DNA of 64,000 nucleotides from Hyphobacterium sp. SN044 (lineage in GTDB: Bacteria; Pseudomonadota; Alphaproteobacteria; Caulobacterales; Maricaulaceae): assembly GCF_021864465.1 (NCBI RefSeq), contig NZ_JAKKUV010000005.1, forward strand, positions 203,098-267,097, written 5' to 3'. The notes under the pieces are model-generated. The model saw nothing but the letters and a program-made list of their open reading frames with translations. It made no database searches and was not told the DNA's origin. The stretch's first letter is position 1. Each line of letters begins with the position of its first letter. The position numbers and the translations under genes were made by a program. This document shows, in pieces, positions 25,019 through 33,730 of the stretch.

Positions 25019-26221
25019 CTACTGGGCGTTCCGCGCGGCGATCACGGCGTCATACATCAGCCGGCCGGCATAGCCGTCGGCGAGATGGCCGCGCTGGCGC
25101 TGGAAGGCCATCAGGGCGCCGCGGGTATTCGGGCCGAAAATACCGTCCGGCACGCCCGGATCGTAGCCCAGCGCGACGAGCGCTTCCTGCATTTCCTGGG
25201 TCTGGCTGCGGGTGATCGGCGGGTTGTCGACCGGCCAGTCCTGGTGGATCTCGCCGCGCCCGGCGAGGCGTTCGGACAGGAGCCAGACGCCCAGCGCGTA
25301 GCTGGTCGAATTGTTGTAGCGCTTGATCGCCTGGAAGTTCGAATAGGTCAGGAAGCCCGGACCATGCAGGCCGGCCGGCAGGATCAGCCGTGCGGCGCGC
25401 ATGTTGAGGTCGGCATTCCATTCCTCGCCATCGGCGCGGGTGATGCCGCGCATCGCCCACTCCGCCGTCATGCGCTGCTGGTCGGGATTCCAGTTGGACA
25501 GGTCGAAATCGTCCGGCACGACGACTTCCACCGCCGGTGGCACGCCATCGGCCCAACCCGCGCGGGACAGGAGGTTCGCGGTCGAGGCGAGCGCGTCACC
25601 GTAATTGGTCCAGATGTCGCGATGCCCGTCGCCGTCGAAATCGACGGCGCGGGCGAGATAGGTTTCCGGGATGAACTGGGTCTGGCCCATCGCCCCGGCC
25701 CATGAGCCGAGCAATTCATCGCGGTAGGCATAGCCCCGATCGAGCATCTCAGCGACCGCGAAGAGCTGGGCCTCGGCCCAGCGGCGGCGTCGGCCTTCCC
25801 AGGCCAGCGTGGCGAGCGATTGGACGACGTCGAGATCGCCCGTGATCGCGCCATAGGAGGATTCCAGACCCCAGATCGCAGCAACGATCTCGCGCGGCAC
25901 ACCCAGATTGGCTTCGACGGTCTGGAAGGTGACGTGGTTCTCGCGCAGCGCCGACTGGCCGTCACTGACCCGGCGGTCTGACGCCGCGATGTCGAGATAT
26001 TCCCACAAGGGGCGGACGAATTCGGGCTGGGTGCGGTCGCGCTCGATCACCAGCGGATTGGGTTCGAGCCCATCCAGCATGGCCGACACGGTCTGCGGGC
26101 TGGCGCCCTGCGCCTCGAGGCGCGGGCGGAAATCATTCAGCCATTCGGAGAAGGGTTCGTCCTGCGCCAGCGCAGGCGCGGCAAACAGAAGGGCGGAACA
26201 CGCGGCGAGAAGCTGTTTCAT
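25019..26221 (-). CDS. Lytic murein transglycosylase, MltB type, with peptidoglycan-binding domain
   Basis: The 400-residue exported enzyme cleaves the glycan strands of peptidoglycan with formation of anhydromuramyl ends. A signal peptide ends at APALAQ (about residue 19). The SLT_2 catalytic domain follows, with the active glutamate in IWGLESSYG (Glu about 119), MGQTQFIPETYL near 185, and DGDGHRDIWTN, which matches the EF-hand-like calcium site of MltB. Residues from about 340 form a PG_binding_1 domain (LGYDPGVPDGIFGPNTRGA). It overlaps the upstream DUF1194 gene by four bases and forms an operon with both DUF1194 genes. Confidence 0.92.
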   Translation of the reverse strand: MKQLLAACSALLFAAPALAQDEPFSEWLNDFRPRLEAQGASPQTVSAMLDGLEPNPLVIERDRTQPEFVRPLWEYLDIAASDRRVSDGQSALRENHVTFQTVEANLGVPREIVAAIWGLESSYGAITGDLDVVQSLATLAWEGRRRRWAEAQLFAVAEMLDRGYAYRDELLGSWAGAMGQTQFIPETYLARAVDFDGDGHRDIWTNYGDALASTANLLSRAGWADGVPPAVEVVVPDDFDLSNWNPDQQRMTAEWAMRGITRADGEEWNADLNMRAARLILPAGLHGPGFLTYSNFQAIKRYNNSTSYALGVWLLSERLAGRGEIHQDWPVDNPPITRSQTQEMQEALVALGYDPGVPDGIFGPNTRGALMAFQRQRGHLADGYAGRLMYDAVIAARNAQ

Positions 26222-27006
26222 CCATCACTCGACAAGGCAGCAGGCCAGGGGGCAGCGGGCGACAATCCGGCGATCTCGACTATGAGCTTCCGGCGCAGCG
26301 CTGTCACGAAATCCTCGTGGGTTTCGCTGCGCATGACGAAAGACCCGGGGCCGACGATCACGTGATTCTCGAAATAGCGTGCCACGTCGATATTCACAGG
26401 GGGGCGGAAGGGATCCTGCCGCGAGGACTGGATCGGCAGGCCGTTGATGGTGATGCCCGCGGCGTCAGCCGCCTCGCGCGCATCGGTCAGGGGCGGGCCG
26501 GCATTCTGCGGCCCGTCGCCAGAGATATCGATGACCAGCCGGCGGCCGGCATAATTGTTGGTCTGGAGGAGTTGGGTCGCGGTGTCGATCACCGCGCCGA
26601 TCGCCGTGCGGCGGCCGGACACGAAAGGCGCGGCGGCCAGCGTACCGGCGAAAAGCTCGGCGTCTTCGGGCCCCTCTATCACCGTCCAGGGCGCAACAAC
26701 ACGCTGGAAGCCGGCATCGGCCCACTCGACATAGATCACCGCGATGCGGCCTTCGCCGCCCGCCTCGATGGCGGAGATCACATCGGGATCAGCCAGCGCG
26801 GCGACATGGCCCTGGCGCTGGCGCAGCGCCTCCTCCTCGTCGATCGAGGACGACACGTCGACCGCGAAGACGATCTCGACGTCGACGATCATGCGCCCGG
26901 CATCATCGAATTGCGGTTCGCGCACCAGCCAGTCGTCGTCCCACTGGGCGGCGGCGGCGGGGGCGGCGCAGACAAGCGCGAAAAGAAGGCTGGCGAGACG
27001 CATCAT
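26218..27006 (-). CDS. DUF1194 exported protein with von Willebrand A-like fold
   Basis: This 262-residue protein has a signal peptide ending AAPAAAAQ and a DUF1194 domain. The domain resembles a von Willebrand factor A fold. The metal-site motif DVSSS is followed by an ordered Thr (RRTAIG) and the [11 protein letters not shown] block, consistent with a MIDAS-type Mg2+ site. The biological role of DUF1194 is unknown. It lies between its paralogue and a lytic transglycosylase, overlapping the latter by ATGA, so an envelope-maintenance role is plausible but inferred. The start is either of two adjacent ATGs (27006 or 27003). Confidence 0.85.
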   Translation of the reverse strand: MMRLASLLFALVCAAPAAAAQWDDDWLVREPQFDDAGRMIVDVEIVFAVDVSSSIDEEEALRQRQGHVAALADPDVISAIEAGGEGRIAVIYVEWADAGFQRVVAPWTVIEGPEDAELFAGTLAAAPFVSGRRTAIGAVIDTATQLLQTNNYAGRRLVIDISGDGPQNAGPPLTDAREAADAAGITINGLPIQSSRQDPFRPPVNIDVARYFENHVIVGPGSFVMRSETHEDFVTALRRKLIVEIAGLSPAAPWPAALSSDG

Positions 27007-27010
27007 CGGA

Positions 27011-27745
27011 TCAGGGGGCCATTCCGCTGAGCTCACTGCGCGACGGGGCCGCGCCGGCAATTTCCAGCGTCATCTTCCTGAGGATGGCCATCTGAATGTC
27101 TTCCGGCTCGCGCACGGCCAGCACGAAGGCGCCCGGCCCGGTCAGCACGTTGCGGTCGAAATATTCGTCGAGATTGATCTCGGCCGGCCGCGTCCAGTGG
27201 CCCGGGCGCTCGGTGATGATCGGCAGGCCGTTGACCGTGATCCCGGCCGCGCTCGCGATGGCGCGCGCCTCGGCCAGGTCCATGCCATGGTTCTGCGGGC
27301 CGTCGCCGGAAATGTCGATCAGGCGGCGGATGCCCTGGAAATTGTTGGTCTCGATTCGCTCGACCCCGTCGGCGATCGCCGACCCGATCGCGGTATAGTG
27401 GCCACGCTCCAGCGGCGCGGCAGCGACGACGGCGGCAAAGGCCATGGCGTCGGCTTCGCTGGAGATCAGGGTCCACGGCGCGGCGGGGCGCTGGAAGCCG
27501 GCATCGGCCCATTCCACATAGGTGACCGCTATGCGGCCATGCGGACCAGCCTGGATGGCGCTGATCACGTCGGGGTGGGCGAGCGCGGCGACATAGCCTT
27601 CGCGCTGGCGGCGGGCTTCCTCCAGATCGACCGAATAGGAGATGTCGACGGCGAGCACGAGCTCGACATCAACCTCGACGATGTCCTGCGCGGCCGCCAT
27701 GGACGGCGCGGCAAGCAGGGAGAGACAGGCAATCAGACTGCGCAT
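27011..27745 (-). CDS. DUF1194 exported protein, tandem paralogue
   Basis: The 244-residue product is a clear duplicate of the next gene. Shared blocks include [20 protein letters not shown] and [16 protein letters not shown], and a DxSxS metal motif is present as DISYS. The signal peptide ends SMAAAQ. The ATG at 27745 is chosen because it starts the signal sequence; the longer frame from 27781 adds an unlikely leader. The two paralogues probably arose by tandem duplication and share an operon with the transglycosylase. A paired function, such as forming a heteromer in the periplasm, is speculation. Confidence 0.85.
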   Translation of the reverse strand: MRSLIACLSLLAAPSMAAAQDIVEVDVELVLAVDISYSVDLEEARRQREGYVAALAHPDVISAIQAGPHGRIAVTYVEWADAGFQRPAAPWTLISSEADAMAFAAVVAAAPLERGHYTAIGSAIADGVERIETNNFQGIRRLIDISGDGPQNHGMDLAEARAIASAAGITVNGLPIITERPGHWTRPAEINLDEYFDRNVLTGPGAFVLAVREPEDIQMAILRKMTLEIAGAAPSRSELSGMAP

Positions 27746-27822
27746 GGCGGCGAAACTATTGTGCGCCTCCGGGGCGGGCAACTAACGGTGTGGTAAGGCT
27801 GCGAAGAGGCGACGGCAGGGCG

Positions 27823-27851
27823 TTGACACCGCAGCGTGCTTCAACTACATC
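27823..27851 (+). promoter_or_regulatory. Sigma-70-type promoter of rpmJ
   Basis: A perfect -35 TTGACA (27823-27828) and TACATC (27846-27851) are separated by 17 bases. The start would be near 27858, about 45 bases before the rpmJ ATG. Confidence 0.65.
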
Positions 27852-27857
27852 GCCCGC

Positions 27858-27880
27858 TCCCCCGCAGCCATGCGGGTTTT
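27858..27880 (+). promoter_or_regulatory. Hairpin plus T-run in the rpmJ leader
   Basis: CCCGC and GCGGG (loop AGCCAT) are followed by six Ts, right at the predicted transcription start and about 25 bases before rpmJ. The stem is short, so it may be an unused terminator-like structure, a leader hairpin or the end of a transcript from upstream. Confidence 0.35.
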
Positions 27881-27903
27881 TTCACAGTTTGAGGGCCGGT
27901 CCG

Positions 27904-28029
27904 ATGAAGGTGCGCAGCTCGATCAAATCGCTGAAGAACCGCCACCGCGATTGCCAGGTGGTCCGCCGCCGTGGCCGGGTCTTCGTGATCAACAAGAAAG
28001 ACCCGCGTTACAAGGCGCGCGCCGGCTAG
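27904..28029 (+). CDS. rpmJ: 50S ribosomal protein bL36 (zinc-free form)
   Basis: The 41-residue protein of the large subunit begins [20 protein letters not shown] and ends PRYKARAG. It is the C-minus type: only one cysteine remains of the usual CxxC-x12-C-x4-H zinc ribbon, so it should not bind zinc. The start is a canonical ATG. It is transcribed from its own promoter with a terminator downstream. The lack of zinc ligands parallels the bL31 encoded at 43155. Confidence 0.95.
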   Translation: MKVRSSIKSLKNRHRDCQVVRRRGRVFVINKKDPRYKARAG

Positions 28030-28060
28030 TCCGACGCGACCTGACGCGATGACGTCTTTG

Positions 28061-28087
28061 AAACGCCCCGGCTTGCCGGGGCGTTTT
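28061..28087 (+). terminator. Terminator of rpmJ
   Basis: ACGCCCCGGC and GCCGGGGCGT form a ten-pair stem with a TT loop and are followed by TTTT. It lies between convergent rpmJ and the CDF transporter gene and could serve both. Confidence 0.85.
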
Positions 28088-28099
28088 CCGTTTCGGGGT

Positions 28100-28741
28100 C
28101 TATTCCGCCGCGACGGGTGCGCCCGGCGCAGTGCTGCGCCAGTCGGACAGGGCGTGCCGGATGATGGTCCACGCCCCGTGAAGAGCCAGACTGGCCATGA
28201 TCGCGGCAACGGCGAGGTCGGGCCAGCCGGTCTGCGTTCCGAATACGCCCAGCGCCGCGGCGAGAACGGCCAGGTTGGCGAGCACGTCATTGCGCGAGCA
28301 TATCCAGACCGAGCGCATGTTGGAATCGCCATTGCGCCAGGCATAGAGGAGGCCAAGGCAGGCGAGATTGGCCGCGAGCGCGACCGCGCCGACGACGCCC
28401 ATCGTGCCCCAGCCGGGAATCGTGCCGTGCACGCCGTGCCATATGACCGTGCCGATCACCCAGAGACCGAAAAGTCCCATTGAGACCCCCTTGATGAGCG
28501 CGGCGAGCGCGCGCCATTTCAGGGCCATGCCCAGAACGAACAGGCTGATGGCATAGTTCGCGGCGTCGGCGAAGAAATCGAGCGCGTCGGCCTGCAGGGC
28601 CGCCGAACCGGCGGCGAGCCCGGCCCCTATCTCGACGGCGAACATGGCCGCGTTGATCAAGAGGACCGTCCACAGGACGATGCGGTAGCGGCCGTCGGCG
28701 ACCGTCTTCGAACCGCAATGGTTTTCGTTGCAACACGCCAT
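28100..28741 (-). CDS. Cation diffusion facilitator-like metal transporter
   Basis: The 213-residue inner-membrane protein resembles cation-efflux (CDF) transporters, which export Zn, Co or Cd in exchange for protons. About six hydrophobic segments are visible. Metal-site residues are seen in ADALDFFADAANY (helix two: D-x3-D) and CSRNDVLANLAV (helix five: N-D, in place of the usual H-x3-D), so the site is altered. A cysteine- and histidine-containing N-terminus (MACCNENHCG) could bind metal. The cytoplasmic C-terminal domain of typical CDFs is missing. The start is set at 28741, where MACC begins. Confidence 0.8.
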   Translation of the reverse strand: MACCNENHCGSKTVADGRYRIVLWTVLLINAAMFAVEIGAGLAAGSAALQADALDFFADAANYAISLFVLGMALKWRALAALIKGVSMGLFGLWVIGTVIWHGVHGTIPGWGTMGVVGAVALAANLACLGLLYAWRNGDSNMRSVWICSRNDVLANLAVLAAALGVFGTQTGWPDLAVAAIMASLALHGAWTIIRHALSDWRSTAPGAPVAAE

Positions 28742-28882
28742 GGCGGGCCTGCTTTGGCTGCGAGGTGTATGTGCACCGGAAACCGGGGGGCAGGTCAAGC
28801 GGCGGGCGGCTGTCGATGAAATTGCGGTCATGAAGGCGCCCGCCGCTTTACGCCCGGGCCGAGAGGCTTATCTTCCGGAGCC

Positions 28883-29437
28883 ATGATCTCGATTGCTCTC
28901 GCCTTCGCGCTCCAGACCGTCACTATACCGGAAGCCCCGCAACAGCCGGTGCTGGAACCGGAGGAGCGTCTGGAAGCCCGTCTCGAAGCGCTGCAATCTG
29001 CCGAAGAAGGCGAAGCGGCCGATATCGCGCAGGAAGTGCTCGCCCTGTGGGCCGATGCCGACAGCGCCACGATCGATCTCCTGATGGAGCGCGGCGAGGA
29101 AGCGCTGATGGCCGGCGAAGCCGATCTCGCGGCCCGAATGTTCGATCACGTCAACCGGCTGGAGCCCGAGTTTGCTGAAGGCTGGCTGCGCTCGGCCCAG
29201 ATCGCGCAGGCGCGGCAGGACTGGGAATTCTCGCTTCAGGCACTCAACCGCGCCCTGACGCTCGAGCCCCGGCGCTTCGACGCCTACTACCTGCTGGGCC
29301 GCACGCTGGAACAGGCGAACCGGCCCGAAGCCGCGCTCGAAGCCTATGAACAGGCGCTGGAAATCTATCCCGCCTACGAGCTCGCCGAGCAGAATGCCGC
29401 CCGGATCCGGGCCCGCATGCGCGGCCGGACGCTCTAG
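28883..29437 (+). CDS. TPR-repeat protein
   Basis: The 184-residue protein consists mainly of tetratricopeptide repeats from about residue 65 to 175, including WLRSAQIAQARQDWEFSLQALNRALTLEP-type units (shown by position) and YYLLGRTLEQANRPEAAL. The first ten residues are hydrophobic (MISIALAFALQT) and may be a short or cleaved signal. The protein probably acts as a scaffold for protein-protein contacts. The next gene starts six bases after its stop, so the two form a unit with the alpha/beta hydrolase. No specific family is recognised. Confidence 0.8.
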   Translation: MISIALAFALQTVTIPEAPQQPVLEPEERLEARLEALQSAEEGEAADIAQEVLALWADADSATIDLLMERGEEALMAGEADLAARMFDHVNRLEPEFAEGWLRSAQIAQARQDWEFSLQALNRALTLEPRRFDAYYLLGRTLEQANRPEAALEAYEQALEIYPAYELAEQNAARIRARMRGRTL

Positions 29438-29443
29438 CCCGAA

Positions 29444-30355
29444 ATGAGGCTTCTTACCTTCATGGCGACGCTCACAACCCTTGCGCTGTCCTCCGGCGCC
29501 AGTGCCGAAATTCCCGCGCCGCCCGGCGCGTATGTCGAGATCGACGGCGCAAGCATCCGCTATGTCGAGGAAGGCAGCGGTCCCGCCGTCCTCCTGATCC
29601 ACGGCGCGTCGTCGAATGCCGAAGACATGCGCGTCGCCCTGTCCCGGCATCTCGAGGGCTATCGCGCCATCTATATCGACCGCCCGGGTCTGGGATGGAG
29701 CGAGCGGCCTGACGGGCGCTGGACGCCGGAACGCGAAGCCGCGCTGATCCGCGAACTGATGATCGAACTGGAGATCGAGGATCCGGTCGTCGTGGGCCAT
29801 AGCTGGGGCGGGGCGATCACGATGCGCCTGGCCATCGACCATGGCGACGCCCTGACCGGCCTTGTGCTGATCGCGCCGGCGCTGCGCAGCGATGTGGGCG
29901 AAGCCGCCTGGTACAACCGCGCCTCGCGCATTCCGCTCGTCGGTCCGCTGATCACGCGGGTCTTCGTGCCGATTCTCGGGCCGCGCCAGATCGGCAGCGG
30001 GCTGGAAACCACCTTCTCGCCGCAACCCGTTCCTGAAGACTACGCCGAAACGGTGCGGATCAACCGGCTGTTCAACCCGTCCGTCTTCAAGGCCAATGCT
30101 GCCGACATGGCGCCGGTGAACGAGCATTTGGCCGCGCAGGAAGGCCGCTATGACGAGATCGCGCTGCCGACCATGATCCTTGCCGGCCCGAATGACGAGG
30201 TGGTCTACACCCACATGCATTCGGGGCGCGTGGTCGAAACGATGCCGAATGCGCGGCTGATCACCGATGAAGCCTGGGGGCATATGCTGCACCACTATGC
30301 GGGCGACCGGGTGCGTGCCGCGATCGACGCGGTGGCGGACGGCGACCTCGACTGA
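29444..30355 (+). CDS. Exported alpha/beta hydrolase
   Basis: This 303-residue enzyme has a signal peptide (residues 1 to about 22, ending SGASA) and an alpha/beta-hydrolase fold. The oxyanion region is LLIHGASSN near residue 48. The nucleophile elbow GHSWGG is near residue 123, and the acid/His pair lies in GPNDEVV and the C-terminal EAWGHMLHH. The substrate is unknown; periplasmic esterases or lactonases are the usual guess. The start is an ATG directly after the TPR gene stop. The next ORF begins two bases after its stop. Confidence 0.85.
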   Translation: MRLLTFMATLTTLALSSGASAEIPAPPGAYVEIDGASIRYVEEGSGPAVLLIHGASSNAEDMRVALSRHLEGYRAIYIDRPGLGWSERPDGRWTPEREAALIRELMIELEIEDPVVVGHSWGGAITMRLAIDHGDALTGLVLIAPALRSDVGEAAWYNRASRIPLVGPLITRVFVPILGPRQIGSGLETTFSPQPVPEDYAETVRINRLFNPSVFKANAADMAPVNEHLAAQEGRYDEIALPTMILAGPNDEVVYTHMHSGRVVETMPNARLITDEAWGHMLHHYAGDRVRAAIDAVADGDLD

Positions 30356-30357
30356 CG

Positions 30358-30918
30358 ATGGATCTGCTTGGGACGTATCTCTGGTGGGGGGTGACGCACA
30401 TCCTCCCGCACGGGCTGGACCACGTCCTTTTCATCCTCGCGCTCTATTTCTCGTCGCGGCACGTCCGGCCGCTGGTCTGGCAGATCACCGCCTTCACTGC
30501 CGCGCACACGCTAACGCTGGCGCTGGCCGCCCTTGGCCTGATCGATGTGCCCGAACGTCTGGTGGAGACCCTGATCGCGGTGTCGATCGCCTATGCGGCG
30601 GCGGAAAACCTGTTCCGCACCGAGCCCGCGCCCTGGCGCCCGGCGCTGGTCTTCGGCTTCGGCCTCTTGCACGGCCTCGGCTTTGCCGGCGTCTTGTCCA
30701 GCCTCGGCCTGCCGGCGGGACAGACCGTCCCGGCCCTGCTGGCGTTCAATGTCGGGGTGGAGCTGGGACAGCTGGCCGTGCTTGCCGGCGCGTTCGTGCT
30801 GACTGTCTGGTTCCGGGAAAAGGGCTGGTACCGGCGCTTCGTGGTGATCCCGGTCTCCGCGCTGATCGCGCTGACGGCACTGTACTGGGCGGTGGAAAGA
30901 GCCTTCCTGACCGCTTGA
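30358..30918 (+). CDS. HupE/UreJ-family membrane protein
   Basis: The 186-residue protein has about six hydrophobic helices and the histidine motifs of the HupE/UreJ_2 family: THILPHGLDHVLFILALY near residue 13-30, AFTAAHTLTL near 45 and GFGLLHGLGFAGVL near 100. Relatives are nickel or cobalt permeases associated with hydrogenase and urease, but many copies, including those without such enzymes nearby, are of unknown function. A transition-metal uptake role is therefore inferred. It is the third gene of the TPR-hydrolase-HupE unit. Confidence 0.85.
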   Translation: MDLLGTYLWWGVTHILPHGLDHVLFILALYFSSRHVRPLVWQITAFTAAHTLTLALAALGLIDVPERLVETLIAVSIAYAAAENLFRTEPAPWRPALVFGFGLLHGLGFAGVLSSLGLPAGQTVPALLAFNVGVELGQLAVLAGAFVLTVWFREKGWYRRFVVIPVSALIALTALYWAVERAFLTA

Positions 30919-30988
30919 GGATTCCGCCCCGCGGGCCTAGCTTGCCGGACCCCGAAACGTCCTTGACCGCCCTGAAATGGAGCCCGAC

Positions 30989-31270
30989 ATGGCCGATGCC
31001 GCCGCGACCGCGACCGTTACCGATGAATCCGATGCCATTGGCGGTGTCGCCCGCGACCATCTGAAGGCCTTCGTCTCGCGCATCGAGCGGCTGGAAGAGG
31101 ACAAGAAGGCGGTGATGGACGACATGAAGGAAGTCTATGCCGAGGCCAAATCGATGGGCTTCGACACGAAAATCCTTCGCCAGGTCATCCGCCTGAGAAA
31201 GATCGACCGCAATGAGCGCCAGGAAGCCGAAGCGCTTCTGGAACTCTATCTCGGCGCGGTCGAGGGCTAG
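30989..31270 (+). CDS. gapR: GapR family nucleoid protein (DUF2312, UPF0335)
   Basis: The 93-residue protein begins near the alphaproteobacterial DUF2312 core [25 protein letters not shown] and ends EALLELYLG. In Caulobacter the homologue GapR is a nucleoid-associated protein that encircles overtwisted, AT-rich DNA ahead of RNA polymerase and helps topoisomerases, chromosome replication and growth. The long coiled-coil helix and Lys/Arg clusters that contact DNA are visible. The ATG at 30989 is preferred; an upstream in-frame ATG at 30977 adds only MEPD. Confidence 0.9.
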   Translation: MADAAATATVTDESDAIGGVARDHLKAFVSRIERLEEDKKAVMDDMKEVYAEAKSMGFDTKILRQVIRLRKIDRNERQEAEALLELYLGAVEG

Positions 31271-31284
31271 GAGGCGCCCGCCAT

Positions 31285-31761
31285 TTGCCGCGTGAGGTCG
31301 ACGAGAAGAAGACGAAGCGCGCCCTGAGGCGGCTCGCCCGCGCCAAGGCCAAGGCCGAGGCGGCGGGCGAGGACGCCAAGCTGTCCGAGTGGGAAGACGA
31401 ATTCGTCGCCTCGGTGGAAGACCGGCTCAACACGTTCGGCTCGGCCTTCAACGACCCGGAGAAGGGGCAACTCGACGAGGCCCTCTCCGGCAAGCAGTCG
31501 CTGAAACTCCGCGAGATCGAGAAGAAGGCTGCGGGCAAGACGCGCAAGCCGATGTCGCGCGGGTCGGGGTTCAAGCCGAAGCCGGAAGGCGGTTTCAAGC
31601 GTTCCAGCTTCAAGCCGAAGACCGATCGTCCCACACCGCGCGTGCGCGACATCAATGACGACATGCCGGAGACACAGGTGCCGGAGATCCGCGAGGACGC
31701 CCCGCGTCCGGCGCATCCGCCGCGGCTGCACGTCGTGAAAGGCGGCAAGACCGATGAGTAA
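31285..31761 (+). CDS. Basic, disordered hypothetical protein between gapR and the ASCH gene
   Basis: The 158-residue product is rich in Lys, Arg, Glu and Pro. An N-terminal basic helix (KKTKRALRRLARAKAKAEAA) is followed by an acidic, helix-prone region to about residue 85 and a Ser/Lys/Pro-rich, probably disordered tail. I recognise no family, although similar short proteins follow gapR in related genomes as far as I recall. The start is TTG at 31285, the only plausible initiation codon in frame. Its stop overlaps the next gene by eight bases, indicating an operon with the ASCH gene. A nucleic-acid-binding role is guesswork from composition. Confidence 0.6.
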   Translation: MPREVDEKKTKRALRRLARAKAKAEAAGEDAKLSEWEDEFVASVEDRLNTFGSAFNDPEKGQLDEALSGKQSLKLREIEKKAAGKTRKPMSRGSGFKPKPEGGFKRSSFKPKTDRPTPRVRDINDDMPETQVPEIREDAPRPAHPPRLHVVKGGKTDE

Positions 31762-32212
31762 CCTCCCACCCGAAGCCCTCGCCTTCTTCGCGCAGACCGG
31801 CCTTCCCGGCACGCCGCGCGGGTATGACGGTTTCGGAGACAGTCCCGAACTGATGGACGAATTGCTAGAGCTGGTGCTTCACGGACCCAAGCGCGCGACC
31901 TGTGCCCTGGCGCGCTGGTACGAGAATGACCCCGATGGCCTGCCGAAGCCCGGCGATCTGTGGGTCATCCATGACGGGGCGAAGCGGCCGCGCGCCGTGA
32001 TCCGCACGACCTCGGTGGAGGTCAAGCCGGTCCGCGAGGCCGATGCGCAATTCGCCTGGGACGAGGGCGAGGGCGATCGCTCCTTCGACTGGTGGCTCGA
32101 CGCCCACGAAGCCTATTGGCGGCGCGAGGCCGCGCGGCACGGATTCACGTATTCGCGCGACCTCGACGCCGTGTTCGAGCGGTTCGAACTGGTGTGGCCG
32201 GTATCCGGATAA
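31754..32212 (+). CDS. ASCH-domain protein
   Basis: The 152-residue protein is an ASCH domain, related to the PUA fold that binds RNA or modified nucleosides. Visible features are HGPKRATCAL near residue 42, GDLWVIHDGAKRPRAVIRTTSVEV at about 70-92, the FAWDEGEGDRSFDWWLDAHEAY loop and a terminal VFERFELVWP strand. Some ASCH proteins hydrolyse N4-acetylcytidine, and others are coactivators; which applies here is not decidable. It starts inside the end of the preceding gene. Confidence 0.88.
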   Translation: MSNLPPEALAFFAQTGLPGTPRGYDGFGDSPELMDELLELVLHGPKRATCALARWYENDPDGLPKPGDLWVIHDGAKRPRAVIRTTSVEVKPVREADAQFAWDEGEGDRSFDWWLDAHEAYWRREAARHGFTYSRDLDAVFERFELVWPVSG

Positions 32213-32242
32213 AAAGAACCCCGCCACGGTTGTGGCGGGGCA
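32212..32242 (-). terminator. Terminator of the TacA-like regulator gene
   Basis: CCCCGCCAC and GTGGCGGGG form a nine-pair stem with a GGTT-type loop. On the minus strand it is followed by TTCTTTTT, 30 bases after the regulator stop. The plus-strand ASCH gene ends just at its other side. Confidence 0.8.
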
Positions 32243-32272
32243 GAGGTGTCCGATCTTCTTTCGGAGACAGCG

Positions 32273-33730
32273 TTACGCGGTCCGGGCCTCGTCGACGTCG
32301 AGTTCGTACTCGCGGACCTTGCGGTAAAGGGTCGAACGGCCAAGGCCGAGACGGCGGGCCACTTCCGACATGCGGCCGGCATAGGTCTCGATCGCGAACT
32401 GGATGAGGTCGCGTTCGATCGCTTCGAGGCTGCGCAGATGACCGCCGCCATCGACGATCGTGACGCCAGCCATGTCGTTCGCTGCCGGTTCCGGTGCGGC
32501 GGTGGCCGGGTCCGGATAGGCATGCGGCGGCGGGGCGCTTTCCGTCAGGTCGGCGCTGCGGCCGGAAATCTGCGGGAAGTCCTCGGGCTTGAGGTGGTCG
32601 CCCTCGCTGAGGACCACGGCGCGGAAGACGGCGTTTTCCAGCTGGCGGACATTGCCCGGCCAGTCGAAGGCGGTCAGCATTGCCATCGTCTCGCCGGTCG
32701 CATCCTGGATGGAGCGGTTTTCCTGCGCATTGAAGCGCTGGATGAAATGGCGGACGAGCGCCGGGATGTCGTCCTTGCGCACGCGCAGCGACGGCACCTC
32801 GATCGGGAAGACGTTGAGGCGGTAGAAGAGGTCCTCGCGGAACGCACCTTCGCGCACCTGTTCGGCGAGATCGCGGTTCGTGGCGGAGATGATCCGCACA
32901 TTGACCTTCACCGGACGCTTCGACCCGACCGGATCGACTTCGCCTTCCTGCAGCGCGCGCAGCAGCTTGACCTGCATGTCGAGCGGCAATTCGCCGATCT
33001 CGTCGAGGAAAAGCGTGCCGCCATCGGCTTCCTGGAACTTGCCCATATGCTTGCCGATGGCGCCGGTGAAGCTGCCCTTCTCGTGACCGAAGAGGGTCGA
33101 TTCCACCAGGTTTTCCGGAATGGCGCCGCAGTTCACCGCGACGAAGGGCTTGCCGGCCCGGTCACTGGCGGCCTGGATGGCGCGCGCGACGAGTTCCTTG
33201 CCGACACCGCTTTCGCCGGTGATCAAGATCGGAATGTTCGACACGGCAGCGCGCTCGCCGAGGCGCACGACCTGGCGCATGGCCGGAGCACCGGCGATCA
33301 TGTCGGCAAAGCCGAGCGTACCGTCCTGGGATTTCTTGAGGCGGCGCACCTCGCCTTCGAGCGACTGGACCTTGAAGGCATTGCGGATCGAGACCGCGAT
33401 GCGTTCCGGGCTGGCCGGCTTCACGAAGAAGTCGAGGGCACCCGCGCGCATCGCCGTCACCACCGTCTCGATGCCGCCATGGGCGGTGAGGACGATGACC
33501 GGCAGGTCGCTGCCCTGCTCGCGCAGGGTCTGCAGGACCTCCATCCCGTCCATGCCCGGCATGACGAGATCGAGCAGCATCGCATCGACGCCGCCGCGGC
33601 CGACCCGCTGCAGCGCCTGTTCGCCGCTCTCGGCGCATTCCGCCGAATAGCCCTGCTTTTCGAGAACCGCCTGAAGTAGGCGGCGTTGAGTCGGATCGTC
33701 GTCGACGATCAGAACAGTCCTAGCCATCAC
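32273..33730 (-). CDS. Sigma-54-dependent response regulator, TacA-like
   Basis: The 485-residue transcription activator has a receiver domain (residues 1-120, phospho-acceptor Asp54 in LLDLVMPG) and an AAA+ domain with Walker A GESGVGKE at 172-179 and Walker [11 protein letters not shown] at 237-246. A Fis-type HTH lies near 440-475. The sigma-54 contact loop is GSFTGA (219-224), a Ser substitution in the usual GAFTGA. The architecture resembles Caulobacter TacA, which acts in the ShkA-ShpA phosphorelay to activate stalk and polarity genes. NtrC-like and FlbD-like regulators are alternatives. No cognate kinase is adjacent. A Gln/Ala/Pro linker separates AAA+ and HTH. Confidence 0.85.
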   Translation of the reverse strand: MMARTVLIVDDDPTQRRLLQAVLEKQGYSAECAESGEQALQRVGRGGVDAMLLDLVMPGMDGMEVLQTLREQGSDLPVIVLTAHGGIETVVTAMRAGALDFFVKPASPERIAVSIRNAFKVQSLEGEVRRLKKSQDGTLGFADMIAGAPAMRQVVRLGERAAVSNIPILITGESGVGKELVARAIQAASDRAGKPFVAVNCGAIPENLVESTLFGHEKGSFTGAIGKHMGKFQEADGGTLFLDEIGELPLDMQVKLLRALQEGEVDPVGSKRPVKVNVRIISATNRDLAEQVREGAFREDLFYRLNVFPIEVPSLRVRKDDIPALVRHFIQRFNAQENRSIQDATGETMAMLTAFDWPGNVRQLENAVFRAVVLSEGDHLKPEDFPQISGRSADLTESAPPPHAYPDPATAAPEPAANDMAGVTIVDGGGHLRSLEAIERDLIQFAIETYAGRMSEVARRLGLGRSTLYRKVREYELDVDEARTA

